Positions 55,561-64,000 of a stretch of DNA of 64,000 nt are shown in pieces. The notes under the pieces were generated by a model that had not been told where the DNA came from, searched no databases, and saw only the letters and a list, made by a program, of their open reading frames with translations. Source of the DNA: Accumulibacter sp. (lineage in GTDB: Bacteria > Pseudomonadota > Gammaproteobacteria > Burkholderiales > Rhodocyclaceae); NCBI RefSeq assembly GCF_029255285.1, contig NZ_JAPUVI010000098.1, positions 62,001-126,000 of the forward strand, in the 5' to 3' direction. Every line of letters begins with the position of its first letter. Positions within the stretch are counted from its first letter, which is position 1. A program made the position numbers and the translations under genes.

Positions 55561-56378
55561 TTGCTCCCGAACAAGCGCTTGAAGAGGCCGGGTTTGTCGT
55601 AGTCTACGAAGCGCAGGGGAATGGTCTCGCCGAGGAAACGGCCAACGACATCAAGGTACGCGCCGGCAACGTCGCTGCCCGCAAGATGGATGGCCGGAGT
55701 ACCGGCGTTCGACGACTGAAGCACCGATTCCGATTCGGGAATGACGCCGATGATGGGTACGCGCAGGATCTCCTGGACGTCCTTGTAGGACAGCATCTCG
55801 CCCTCGTTGACACGCTTGGGCGAGTAGCGGGTGATCAGCAGATGCTCCTTGACGGGCTCGCCCCCGAGCAGGGCGCGGCGAGACTTGGCCTGGATGATGC
55901 CGAGAATGCGATCCGAGTCGCGCACCGAGGAGACTTCCGGATTCGAAACGACCAGCGCCTCGTCCGCGAAGGTCAGCGCCATGACCGCGCCACGTTCGAT
56001 ACCGGCCGGCGAATCGCAGACCACGTAGTCGAAGCCCATGTGCTCGAGTTCCTTGAGAACCTTCTCGACGCCTTCCTCGGTCAGCGCATCCTTGTCCCGC
56101 GTCTGCGACGCCGGCAACACGAACAGATGTCCGTTTTCGCAATGCTTGTCCTTGATCAGCGCTTGGGTAAGTGTTGCTTCGCCGTTCAGGACATTGACGA
56201 GGTCATAGACGACGCGCCGTTCGCAGCCCATGATCAGGTCGAGGTTGCGCAAGCCGACGTCGAAATCGATGACCGCAGTCTTGTAACCGCGTAGGGCGAG
56301 GCCGGAAGAAAAACTGGCGCTGGTAGTGGTCTTGCCGACCCCACCCTTGCCGGACGTTACGACGACGATACGTGTCAC
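55557..56378 (-). CDS. minD: Septum site-determining protein MinD
   Basis: 273 residues from a GTG at 56378 with GGAG 8 bases upstream; a TTG seven codons earlier is less likely. Deviant Walker [29 protein letters not shown] and [11 protein letters not shown], with an amphipathic C-terminal tail ([10 protein letters not shown]) for membrane binding. Coupled to minE by a 4-base overlap. Confidence 0.96.
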   Translation of the reverse strand: MTRIVVVTSGKGGVGKTTTSASFSSGLALRGYKTAVIDFDVGLRNLDLIMGCERRVVYDLVNVLNGEATLTQALIKDKHCENGHLFVLPASQTRDKDALTEEGVEKVLKELEHMGFDYVVCDSPAGIERGAVMALTFADEALVVSNPEVSSVRDSDRILGIIQAKSRRALLGGEPVKEHLLITRYSPKRVNEGEMLSYKDVQEILRVPIIGVIPESESVLQSSNAGTPAIHLAGSDVAGAYLDVVGRFLGETIPLRFVDYDKPGLFKRLFGSK

Positions 56379-56480
56379 CGAGGTTTCTCCGCAAGTCAAA
56401 GGGCGAATTCTACCTGTAGAATCGCTTTTCGGTTGACGCCACGAGGCTCAGGTCGGCCATTGCGGCGTTCGCACCCCGCT

Positions 56481-57251
56481 TCAATCCGTTCGCAACGGCA
56501 AAACGACCAGTCGGCCTCGGTCGTCGTCGGCTTTGCCAGTCAATCTGACCTGTACCGGTTTGCCCGCCATGTCGGGCGGAACTCCGGCCTCGAAAGTCCG
56601 GTAGAGACCGGCGATCGAAACCAGCTCGGCGTCGAAACGGGTACAAAGGATGCGCGCGTCTTCGGCACCGCCGGCTCCGGCCAGTGCGCGACCGCGCAAC
56701 GGCGCATAGATGTGGATACTGCCGTCAGCAATCACCTCCGCGCCGGCATTGACCGCCGCCAGTACCACCAGGTCGCCGCCGCGCGCATAAACCTGCTGCC
56801 CCGAACGCAAGGGACGATCTACGAACAGCGTCGGCTGGCCGGCGGCCGCGGCCGTGACCGGCGCCGTTTCGGTCTTCGCCGCCGGCTCGGGCAACGGCGT
56901 CTCGGCGGCTGGCGCGGCGCGTGGCGGACGCTGGATGCTGGCGTAGGCCGGCAGGCCGGCGGCCGCTGCACTCTGGCGCAGGGCCTCGCTACCGCCACGC
57001 ACGCCGATGACGTTCAAACCGTAAGCTTTCAACACCTGGTGTAGGCGAGGCCAATCGGCCCGCGGCAGTTCGCCGACCTGTGACAATTCGAGCAGAGCGG
57101 CATCGCCGTCAAAGAAGGGGTCGTCACCGAAGAGCGCAGCAGCGGCGGCGGCTAGTTCGTCCACTTGCAGGGAATGCACGGTGACCGCGACGACGGGCAG
57201 CGTCACCCCCTTGAATTCGATCAACTGTAGAGTGCTGTGGGCTCGCGGCAT
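56481..57251 (-). CDS. minC: Septum site-determining protein MinC
   Basis: 256 residues. The N-terminal FtsZ-inhibiting domain (residues about 1-110) is separated by a Pro/Ala-rich linker from the C-terminal beta-helix with [40 protein letters not shown] and GEDA-type ending. MinC is recruited by MinD to block Z-ring assembly at the poles. 102 bases separate it from minD. Confidence 0.95.
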   Translation of the reverse strand: MPRAHSTLQLIEFKGVTLPVVAVTVHSLQVDELAAAAAALFGDDPFFDGDAALLELSQVGELPRADWPRLHQVLKAYGLNVIGVRGGSEALRQSAAAAGLPAYASIQRPPRAAPAAETPLPEPAAKTETAPVTAAAAGQPTLFVDRPLRSGQQVYARGGDLVVLAAVNAGAEVIADGSIHIYAPLRGRALAGAGGAEDARILCTRFDAELVSIAGLYRTFEAGVPPDMAGKPVQVRLTGKADDDRGRLVVLPLRTD

Positions 57252-57365
57252 GGAGGCGTCACCGAGGTGAATCGTGGTTTTGGCAAGCCGCGAAGTCTAG
57301 CTGAAACGGCGCCAAAAGCGAAATCCGCCGCGTGCCGGCTGGCGCGACGCGCCCGAAACGATCGA

Positions 57366-58523
57366 CTACAACCAGGCGCGGGCGCCCCAGATCATGCGTC
57401 GGGCGATGAAGTGGCGTAGTGGCGGGAAGATGTCCAGCGCCTGCAGGCCGAACCCGCGAGCCAAACGAAGCGCCGCCAGGTCGTTGGAAAAAAGACGCAC
57501 GATGCCGTCAGTGAAAGCCATCCCGCCCCGCCGGTCGAGGTCTCGACGGCGGGCGTAAGCGGCCAGAGTGGGAGCCGCTCCGGCATCGTCGCCGGCACCG
57601 CGGCACAACGCTTCTGCGAGCTCCCAGGCATCCCGCAGACCGAGGTTGAAACCTTGGCCCGAAACCGGGTGCAGGCTTTGCGCGGCATTGCCGACCCACA
57701 CCTGACGAGGAGCGGTGAGTTGCCGACGAATTCGTAGCGCGAGCGGGAAGCTGGCGCGCGCGCTGCTGGTGACGAAATCGAGGCGACCACCGAATTGCGC
57801 GCGCAAGGCCGCGAGAAAGCCGTCCTCGGCCAAGTCCTGCAGTCGCTTCGCTTGGTCGGGCGGCAGGCTGAACACCACCGAGTAGTCGTCGCCCAGGGGC
57901 AGCAGGGCGAGTGGACCATCCGGCGTGAAGCGCTCCCAGGCTCGGTTCGCGTGACCTGGAACGGGGCGCACCTCTGCCACTACGGCATGCTGCCGGTAGT
58001 CGAAGACGCGGACGCCGGCTTCGCTGGCCGGACTGCCTTCGGCGTGAACGACCAGCCGGGCAGCAACGAGACGCGTCTCCTCGCCCCGGCTCAAGCGGAT
58101 CTCCACTGCTCGACTGCCAATGGTCAGTTCGATACGGCGGCAATCGTCGATCAGGTCTATCGACTCGACACCGGCGTACAGGCCGGCCGCCAGGTCACGG
58201 TAACGCATGACGTAGCCCAGTGCCGGCAGGTCGTAGTCGCTGGCCTCGATCACGGTGCGGCCGAAGCCGCCGCGTTGCGATACATGGATCGAATGAATCG
58301 CGGTGCCGGCGTCGGAATTCCAGACGCCGACCTGCTCGAGAATCTGTCGGCTACCATGCGACAGCGCCAGCGCTCGCGGGTCGCTTTCCCAGGCGCGGCG
58401 GCGCCGGCTGTCGACCAGCAGCACGCGAAACGGTCCCTCGGCCAGCGCCTTGGCCAGCGCCATGCCAACCGGTCCGGCACCGATGATGGCGACGTCTGCC
58501 TGTTCGCTGTTGTCAGTCTTCAT
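57366..58523 (-). CDS. FAD-dependent ubiquinone-type hydroxylase, UbiH/UbiF/VisC family
   Basis: 385 residues from the ATG at 58523, which lies within the last codons of pepP (11-base overlap). FAD motifs: DVAIIGAGPVGMALAKALAE at the N-terminus and VWVGNAAQSLHPVSGQGFNL with GLRDAWELAEAL later. The family hydroxylates ubiquinone precursors. UbiH and UbiF cannot be told apart here, but the pepP-ubiH order is the one common in proteobacteria. Confidence 0.9.
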   Translation of the reverse strand: MKTDNSEQADVAIIGAGPVGMALAKALAEGPFRVLLVDSRRRRAWESDPRALALSHGSRQILEQVGVWNSDAGTAIHSIHVSQRGGFGRTVIEASDYDLPALGYVMRYRDLAAGLYAGVESIDLIDDCRRIELTIGSRAVEIRLSRGEETRLVAARLVVHAEGSPASEAGVRVFDYRQHAVVAEVRPVPGHANRAWERFTPDGPLALLPLGDDYSVVFSLPPDQAKRLQDLAEDGFLAALRAQFGGRLDFVTSSARASFPLALRIRRQLTAPRQVWVGNAAQSLHPVSGQGFNLGLRDAWELAEALCRGAGDDAGAAPTLAAYARRRDLDRRGGMAFTDGIVRLFSNDLAALRLARGFGLQALDIFPPLRHFIARRMIWGARAWL

Positions 58524-59823
58524 GGCGCATGACGGCCTCGATCTCAGCGACGGTTTTTGGCGCGCTGCTGTAGACCATGCCGCCGCCGGCATTGACGAAC
58601 ACGTCGTCCTCGATGCGCACGGCCAGACCGTGCAGTTCGGCGGGCACTTCTGCGGCCGGGCGGAAGTAGAGGCCGGGTTCGACGGTCAGCGCCATGCCCG
58701 GCGTCAGACGTACCCAGTCGTCGTCGCGGGTACCGCTCTTGTACTCGCCCACGTCATGGACGTCGAGCCCTAGCCAGTGGCCAGTGCGGTGCATGTACCA
58801 AGGCTTGTAGGCTTCGCTTTCAAGCACGCCGTCGACGCTGCCGGCAAGCACGTGGAGGTCGATCAGCCCCTGCGACAGAACGCGCAGCGCCACCTGATGA
58901 TAGTCGGAAAACGAGGCGCCCGGCCGCACCGCCGCGATGGCCGCCTGCTGTGCGGCGAGAACGATTTCGTAGACGTCGCGCTGCACGGCGCTGAAACGGC
59001 CACCCACCGGGAACGTTCGTGTAATGTCTGAGGCGTAACCGTCGAACTCGCAGCCGGCGTCGATCAAGACCAGCGAGTGCGCATCCAGCACCTTGTCGTT
59101 GGCGACATAGTGCAGGATACAGGCATTGGCACCACCGGCAACGATAGGGTTGTAGGCGTGACCGCTCGCTCCCCGCCGGCGGAATTCGTAGGCAACCTCG
59201 GCTTCGAGTTCGTATTCGGCCATTCCCGGCCGGCAGGCCCGCATGGCGCGGGTGTGGCCCGCCGAAGCGATATCGGCCGCACGGCGCATCATGCCCATCT
59301 CGTGGGCATCCTTGATCTGCCGCATCTGATCGAGAACGCCGCGCAGGTCGCGAATCTCCTGCGGTGCGCGCGTGCCGTTGCGGTTCTCGGAGCGCACCTT
59401 GTTCAGCGCGGCGGCGATTCGTCCGTCCCATTCCGCGTCGTGGCCGAGCGAGTGCCACAAGAAGCGCCGGTTGGCGAGCAGTTCGGGAAGCCTCTGTTCA
59501 AGCTGGCCCAACGGATACGCGGCGGAAAAGCCAAAGGTCTGGCACGCACTCTCCGGTCCGTAGCGGAAGCCATCCCAGGTTTCACGCTCTTCGTTCTTCT
59601 CGCGACAGAAAAGCAGCGATTTCGCCTCCTTGCCGCCGACCAGAACGATCACCGCATCGGGCTCGGGAAAGCCGCTCAGATACCAGAAGTAGCTGTCGAA
59701 GCGATAAGGGTAGTGCGCGTCGTGGTTGCGTAGCCGTTCGGGCGCCGTGGGGATGACGGCGATCCCGTCGCCAAGTTGGGCCAGCAACTCTTGCCGACGT
59801 CTGACGTAAGGTGTGTCGCTCAT
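58513..59823 (-). CDS. pepP: Xaa-Pro aminopeptidase
   Basis: 436 residues from the ATG at 59823, overlapping the murU stop (ATGA). Dinuclear metal ligands of the pita-bread fold are visible: [20 protein letters not shown] (two Asp), [13 protein letters not shown] (His), LTVEPGLYF (Glu) and VRIEDDVFV (Glu). The N-terminal domain has [20 protein letters not shown]. It removes N-terminal residues before proline. Confidence 0.95.
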   Translation of the reverse strand: MSDTPYVRRRQELLAQLGDGIAVIPTAPERLRNHDAHYPYRFDSYFWYLSGFPEPDAVIVLVGGKEAKSLLFCREKNEERETWDGFRYGPESACQTFGFSAAYPLGQLEQRLPELLANRRFLWHSLGHDAEWDGRIAAALNKVRSENRNGTRAPQEIRDLRGVLDQMRQIKDAHEMGMMRRAADIASAGHTRAMRACRPGMAEYELEAEVAYEFRRRGASGHAYNPIVAGGANACILHYVANDKVLDAHSLVLIDAGCEFDGYASDITRTFPVGGRFSAVQRDVYEIVLAAQQAAIAAVRPGASFSDYHQVALRVLSQGLIDLHVLAGSVDGVLESEAYKPWYMHRTGHWLGLDVHDVGEYKSGTRDDDWVRLTPGMALTVEPGLYFRPAAEVPAELHGLAVRIEDDVFVNAGGGMVYSSAPKTVAEIEAVMRHED

Positions 59824-60512
59824 GGCGCTGACGCAAGCTCCCTGTCGAGTTCGGCAAGACGTTCCGGTGTGCCGACGTCGACCCAGCGACCCGCGTGCCG
59901 TTCGCCGCTGATTGCGCGGCGTGCGATGCCCTCGTCGAGCAGCGGGCGCAGCTTGATCGCCGTCGCGGCAGGAAGGCCGGCAAAAAACGCCGGCCGGAAG
60001 ATGCCGATGCCGGCGTAGGTCAGGCTGCACCCACTGGCGCTACCGGCACGCCGAACGAGACCACGGGCCAAAGCGAAATCGCCGTCCGGGTGATGCGGCG
60101 GGTTGTCAACCAGCACCAGATGCGCCTGCCGCACGCCGAGCGTGTCGACCAGCCGTCGGGCGCGGGCAAAATCCCAGTCGCACCAGACGTCACCGTTGAC
60201 GGCCAGAAACGCCGGTCCGCCGAGCAGCGGCAAGGCGGCGGCGATGCCGCCTGCGGTTTCCAAGGCGCCGGCCGACTCGGGCGAATATTGGATCCGCAGG
60301 CCGTACGCCTTGCCGTCGCCAAGTGCGGCGACGATCTGCTCGCCGAGGTGGGCGTAGTTGATCACCACCTCGCGCCATCCCGCCGCTGCCAACCGTTCGA
60401 GGTGCCAGACGACGAGGGGTTTGCCGCCGGCTGGCAACAGGGGTTTCGGCGTCGTGTCGGTAAGCGGCCGCAAGCGTTCGCCACGGCCGGCAGCAAGAAT
60501 CATCGCCTTCAT
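59820..60512 (-). CDS. murU: N-acetylmuramate alpha-1-phosphate uridylyltransferase
   Basis: 230 residues from the ATG at 60512, overlapping the amgK stop (TGATG). The nucleotidyltransferase motif [20 protein letters not shown], then [20 protein letters not shown], and [12 protein letters not shown] are those of MurU/GlmU-N-like enzymes. With AmgK it completes the MurNAc recycling route that bypasses MurA and so fosfomycin. Confidence 0.92.
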   Translation of the reverse strand: MKAMILAAGRGERLRPLTDTTPKPLLPAGGKPLVVWHLERLAAAGWREVVINYAHLGEQIVAALGDGKAYGLRIQYSPESAGALETAGGIAAALPLLGGPAFLAVNGDVWCDWDFARARRLVDTLGVRQAHLVLVDNPPHHPDGDFALARGLVRRAGSASGCSLTYAGIGIFRPAFFAGLPAATAIKLRPLLDEGIARRAISGERHAGRWVDVGTPERLAELDRELASAP

Positions 60513-61543
60513 CAGAAGGTGTAGCCGAGATCGGCCTGAGGCTTGTCGATCCGGTCGAGAAGCTTGGCCAGCGGCCGCAGTTCGTTGTAGCGCCGGCAGG
60601 TGCGGCGCAGATAGTTCAGCACGCGCGGCATGTCGCCGAGATAGCCGGTCTTGCCGTCGCGGTGGTATAGGCGGGCAAAAATGCCAAGGACTTTGAGTTG
60701 GCGCTGCGCGCCCATCCATTCATAGTCGCGATAGAAATCGTGGAAGTCGGCCGCCACGGGCAATCCGGCGCGGCGCGCCGTTTCCCAGTAACGGATCACG
60801 AAATCGAGTTCCTGGTCTTCCGGCCAGTCGATGTACGCGTCACGATAGAGCGACACGAGATCGTAGGTCAACGGCCCATAGACGGCGTCCTGAAAATCCA
60901 GGATGCCTGGATTGGCGGGGAAAGCGCTTGCCCGGTCGCCGATCGCCATCAGGTTGCGTGAGTGGTAGTCACGATGCACGAAAACCGAGGGTTGTCGCAG
61001 GTTGTTGGCGAGGATTGCGGCAAATGTCGTGTGCAGGGTTTGCCGTGTTTCGTCGTCGAGTGACACGCCGAGATGGCGCGCCAGGTACCAATCCGGGAAA
61101 AGTGCGAGTTCGCGGCTCAGCAGATCGTGGTCGTAATCCGGTAGCGCTCCGGGCCGGCTGGCGAGCTGAATGGCAACGAGTGCCTGGTTGGCGTCGCCAT
61201 AGAGCCGTGCAGCCGACCGTCTGTCCTGCAGCGCGTCCAGGTAAGTCATGCCGCCGAGGTCGGAGAGCAACAGGAAACCCTGCTCGAGGTCTTCGGCCAG
61301 TACCTCCGGGACATGGACGCCAGCCGCACGAAACAGGGCAGCAACCTTGAGGAATGGCCGGCAATCCTCTTTGTCGGGCGGCGCGTCCATGACGATCCGC
61401 GTCCCGGCGCCCGGCACGTGGGCGCGGAAATAGCGCCGAAAGCTGGCGTCGGCGGAAGCGGGCTCGATCGTCACCCGCTGGTCACCAAGTTCGGCCGCCA
61501 ACAGATCCTGGACCCAGCCATGCAGCAGGGTGGTACGCGGCAT
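60512..61543 (-). CDS. amgK: N-acetylmuramate/N-acetylglucosamine anomeric kinase
   Basis: 343 residues. The phosphotransferase fold is seen in [48 protein letters not shown] (catalytic Asp) and [20 protein letters not shown] (metal Asp). It phosphorylates recycled MurNAc at the anomeric position for MurU. The gene is divergent from lptD, with 79 bases between the starts, as in Pseudomonas. AGGAG precedes the ATG. Confidence 0.93.
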   Translation of the reverse strand: MPRTTLLHGWVQDLLAAELGDQRVTIEPASADASFRRYFRAHVPGAGTRIVMDAPPDKEDCRPFLKVAALFRAAGVHVPEVLAEDLEQGFLLLSDLGGMTYLDALQDRRSAARLYGDANQALVAIQLASRPGALPDYDHDLLSRELALFPDWYLARHLGVSLDDETRQTLHTTFAAILANNLRQPSVFVHRDYHSRNLMAIGDRASAFPANPGILDFQDAVYGPLTYDLVSLYRDAYIDWPEDQELDFVIRYWETARRAGLPVAADFHDFYRDYEWMGAQRQLKVLGIFARLYHRDGKTGYLGDMPRVLNYLRRTCRRYNELRPLAKLLDRIDKPQADLGYTF

Positions 61544-61622
61544 GCCGCTTCTCCTTTGATGAAGATGCTAGAATGCTTCGATTTTACCATCCGACCCGCC
61601 GCCTCTCTCATTGAACCCTGGA

Positions 61623-64000
61623 ATGAAGTGTCCTTTTCGGCCTCAACCGCTGACCCTGATCCTTTGCTGTGCCGGCACGTTTGCGGCTGGCTTCGCGGGC
61701 CAGGGGTCGGCGCAGACCACGGGGCCCTTCAGGGTCGATCCCGCGCTGCTCGGTCTGCCGCCGGCGCCCGTCCGCCGTCCGCCAGCCGTGGCGCCGGCCG
61801 AACGTCCGGTCGCCGAGGCAAGGCCAGTCGAAGAAGCCAGCGTCGAAACGCGGCCGATACCCTCACCTCCGGCAGCGGTCGCCGGTCGCGATTCCGGACC
61901 TCGCGAGGACTCTGCGGCGCCACGGCAGCCGGCTCCAACGGCGGTTGGCGAGACGACCGGACCAGCCGCGGCACTGCCGGGAGCGAAGACCGAAGCGCCG
62001 CGCGAGCCTGCGGCCACGCGGCGCAAGCCGGCGGAAACGGTGGCCGTGCCGGCGCCAGCGGCCGAAACTGGCCGCGCCGAGGCGCCACCAGGCGCCACAC
62101 GCCGCGACGCGGTAGCCGAGAAGCCAAGCGCGGCCGAGCGGTCGGCCACCAGACCAGCGCCGCAGCGGCCTGCCGACGCCACTGAAACGCCTTCCGCGAT
62201 GCGTGCCGCGGCCGCCGACTCATCGCCGGGCGTGGGAGCGGTTGGCGACGAGCCCGAAGGGTCGGGTAGCCCGCCTTTGCCCTTGCGCGTCGCGAAGGCC
62301 ATGGTGCCGCCGCCGAAAGAGAGTGCCGTGCCGCGGCCCGCGTTTCTGAACGCCGATCAGATCTCGGGCGTCGTTGACCGTGAAGTGTTGGCCGAGGGCG
62401 ACGCCGAGCTGCGCAAGGTCGGCAGCGTGCTGACCGGTGACCGGCTGACCTACTGGCCAGTAGAAGATGAAGTCGAGGCAGTCGGTAACGCGCGGCTGCA
62501 GCAGGGTGATGACGTAATCTCGGGTCCGAGGATGCGCCTCAAGATCGAGGACCAGGTCGGTTTCGTCGAGCAGGCCACCTATTTCCTGAAGAAGCAGTCG
62601 GGCCAGGCAACCGGCGCTGATGCCGATGCCCGATGGGCCGCGACGCTGCCGGCAGATCAGGCCAACACCGGATTTGCCGCACCACGAACGATGAGCTTGA
62701 AACCCGGGCAGACCCGGCTGAAGGAGCGGAAACCGGCGAACCAGATAACCGAGGGGCGCGGCGAAGCCGAACGCGTCGACCTCGAAGGCGAGAACCAGTT
62801 CCGTCTGACGAACGCCACGTATACGACCTGCAAACCGGGGAACGACGACTGGTTTCTCTCGACCCGCGACCTGCAACTGGATTATGACAACGACGTGGCC
62901 AGCGGCAGTGCGGCGACTATTCACTTTCTCGGTGTCCCGATCCTGCACTCGCCCTGGGTGTCCTTTTCCCTGAACAACGAGCGCAAGTCGGGTTTCCTCA
63001 CCCCTTCCTATGGATCGACCAGTGATAGTGGTTTCGAGTTCACGCTGCCGTACTACTGGAACATCGCACCGAACATGGACGCCACTTTTGAACCGCGCAT
63101 CCTGAGCAAACGCGGGTTTCAGCTCGGCACCGAGTTCCGCTATCTGAACTCGGCGTATGGCGGTGTTTACAGCGGCAAGGATCTGGTCGAGTACCTGCCG
63201 GACGACAAAGTGGCCAACATGGATCGCTGGGGGGTGGCGCTCACTCACAACCAGACTTTCTCCGACGGTCTGTCCGGCTCCTTGATCTACAACCGTGTTT
63301 CGGACAACAACTACTACACGGACTTGTCGAGTCAGATTTCCAGTACGGCGAAGACTCAGTTGCTGCAGCAGGGAATGTTGTCTTATGGCGGCGCCGGATG
63401 GTGGACGGCAACCGCCAACGTGCAGACTTTCCAGACCTTGCAGCCCGACCCCAAGAACCCCGTTGCCAAACCGTATCGCCTGCTGCCGCAAATCACGGTG
63501 AACGCCCGGCAGCCGGACCTGTACTACACCGACAGCGCCTTTTTCGGCCAATACACCTCGTTCGTGAGCCCCGACGCGAGCAAGGTAGAAGGGCAGCGAA
63601 CCGTGCTGCAGCCGCAGGTATCCTTGCCCTATGTGACACCGGGGTGGTATGTGATACCGCGCGTGGGCGTCAATGTGACGTATTACACATTGTCGGATCC
63701 GACGCCAGCGAGCGTCCTGCCGAACTCGATCAGTCGTACGCTGCCCATCTTCAGCGTCGATTCCGGTATGACTTTCGAGCGGCCCAGCAACTGGTTCGGG
63801 CGTGACTATGTCCAGACTCTCGAGCCGCGGCTCTTCTACCTGAATATCCCCTATAAGAACCAGAGCGACATCCCGGTATTCGACACCGGCTTGGCCGACT
63901 TCAACTTCGCACAGATATTCGCGGACAACCAATTTTCCGGCTGGGACCGAGTCAACAACGCGAACCAGGTCACCACCGCCTTGGCGTCGCGTCTGATCGA
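61623..64000 (+). CDS. lptD: LPS-assembly protein LptD (3' end outside the window)
   Basis: 792 codons are present and open to the right edge. A signal peptide (to about residue 31, ending GSAQ) is followed by an unusually long Pro/Ala/Arg/Glu-rich stretch of about 200 residues. The OstA/LptA-like domain begins near residue 241 (FLNADQISGVVDREVLAEGD) and the barrel region follows (NERKSGFLTPSYGSTSDSGF; PYYWNIAPNMDATFEPRIL). LptD with LptE places LPS in the outer leaflet. The mature N-terminal part shows one Cys (YTTCKPG). Confidence 0.93.
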   Translation, partial: MKCPFRPQPLTLILCCAGTFAAGFAGQGSAQTTGPFRVDPALLGLPPAPVRRPPAVAPAERPVAEARPVEEASVETRPIPSPPAAVAGRDSGPREDSAAPRQPAPTAVGETTGPAAALPGAKTEAPREPAATRRKPAETVAVPAPAAETGRAEAPPGATRRDAVAEKPSAAERSATRPAPQRPADATETPSAMRAAAADSSPGVGAVGDEPEGSGSPPLPLRVAKAMVPPPKESAVPRPAFLNADQISGVVDREVLAEGDAELRKVGSVLTGDRLTYWPVEDEVEAVGNARLQQGDDVISGPRMRLKIEDQVGFVEQATYFLKKQSGQATGADADARWAATLPADQANTGFAAPRTMSLKPGQTRLKERKPANQITEGRGEAERVDLEGENQFRLTNATYTTCKPGNDDWFLSTRDLQLDYDNDVASGSAATIHFLGVPILHSPWVSFSLNNERKSGFLTPSYGSTSDSGFEFTLPYYWNIAPNMDATFEPRILSKRGFQLGTEFRYLNSAYGGVYSGKDLVEYLPDDKVANMDRWGVALTHNQTFSDGLSGSLIYNRVSDNNYYTDLSSQISSTAKTQLLQQGMLSYGGAGWWTATANVQTFQTLQPDPKNPVAKPYRLLPQITVNARQPDLYYTDSAFFGQYTSFVSPDASKVEGQRTVLQPQVSLPYVTPGWYVIPRVGVNVTYYTLSDPTPASVLPNSISRTLPIFSVDSGMTFERPSNWFGRDYVQTLEPRLFYLNIPYKNQSDIPVFDTGLADFNFAQIFADNQFSGWDRVNNANQVTTALASRLI

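Overview
The window comes from a high-GC Gram-negative bacterium. Its core gene order points to a betaproteobacterium: nadD-rsfS-rlmH-maf, purD-purH-fis-dusB, minCDE, polA / DUF2782 / thrB / BPSS1780-type membrane genes, fused indolepyruvate oxidoreductase, and amgK-murU divergent from lptD. The mix with a PurU/ThrH pair, bacteriohemerythrin, cytochrome c4, an SbtA-SbtB pair and FrpC-like RTX proteins fits a Rhodocyclales / 'Candidatus Accumulibacter'-type genome. This taxonomic placement is inference from gene content, not a database match.

Layout. 1-254: 3' end of a MacB/FtsX-type permease. 280-15684 (all minus): a surface-polysaccharide locus. It holds a Wzz-like chain-length protein, a CapD/PglF-like UDP-GlcNAc dehydratase, a PglC-like phosphosugar transferase, a CBS-aminotransferase fusion, an acetyltransferase, a hydrolysing UDP-GlcNAc 2-epimerase and a nonulosonate synthase. 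Together these cover UDP-GlcNAc to UDP-diacetylbacillosamine to a legionaminate-type sugar. They are followed by an epimerase, a GT-C-like membrane protein, a WecE-like aminotransferase, three methyltransferases, a small SMR/EamA-like protein and a WbqC-family protein. 15914-24650: metabolic genes (GFA enzyme with divergent HxlR regulator, ThrH, PurU, ABC-F, hemerythrin, polA).

24857-34120 is an accessory island between polA and DUF2782-thrB. It contains an antitoxin-like relic, a small RTX-related protein, several tiny membrane-protein genes in AT-rich DNA, a 1025-residue FrpC-like RTX protein and its HlyB/HlyD type I secretion pair. The RTX protein carries a self-processing module whose predicted Asp114-Pro115 cut site lies close to an abrupt change from AT-rich to GC-rich DNA. 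It looks like a replaceable N-terminal passenger on a conserved self-cleaving, secreted scaffold. This is the most interesting part of the window.

34410-42273: threonine, NAD and ribosome housekeeping genes, a hybrid sensor kinase and AzlCD. 42738-45165: SbtA/SbtB, IS relics and a cytochrome c4. 46142-55156: indolepyruvate oxidoreductase, hemF, purD, purH, fis, dusB. 55288-61543: minE-minD-minC, a UbiH-type hydroxylase, pepP, murU, amgK. 61623 to the end: lptD, cut by the window edge. I saw no tRNA, rRNA or CRISPR array.
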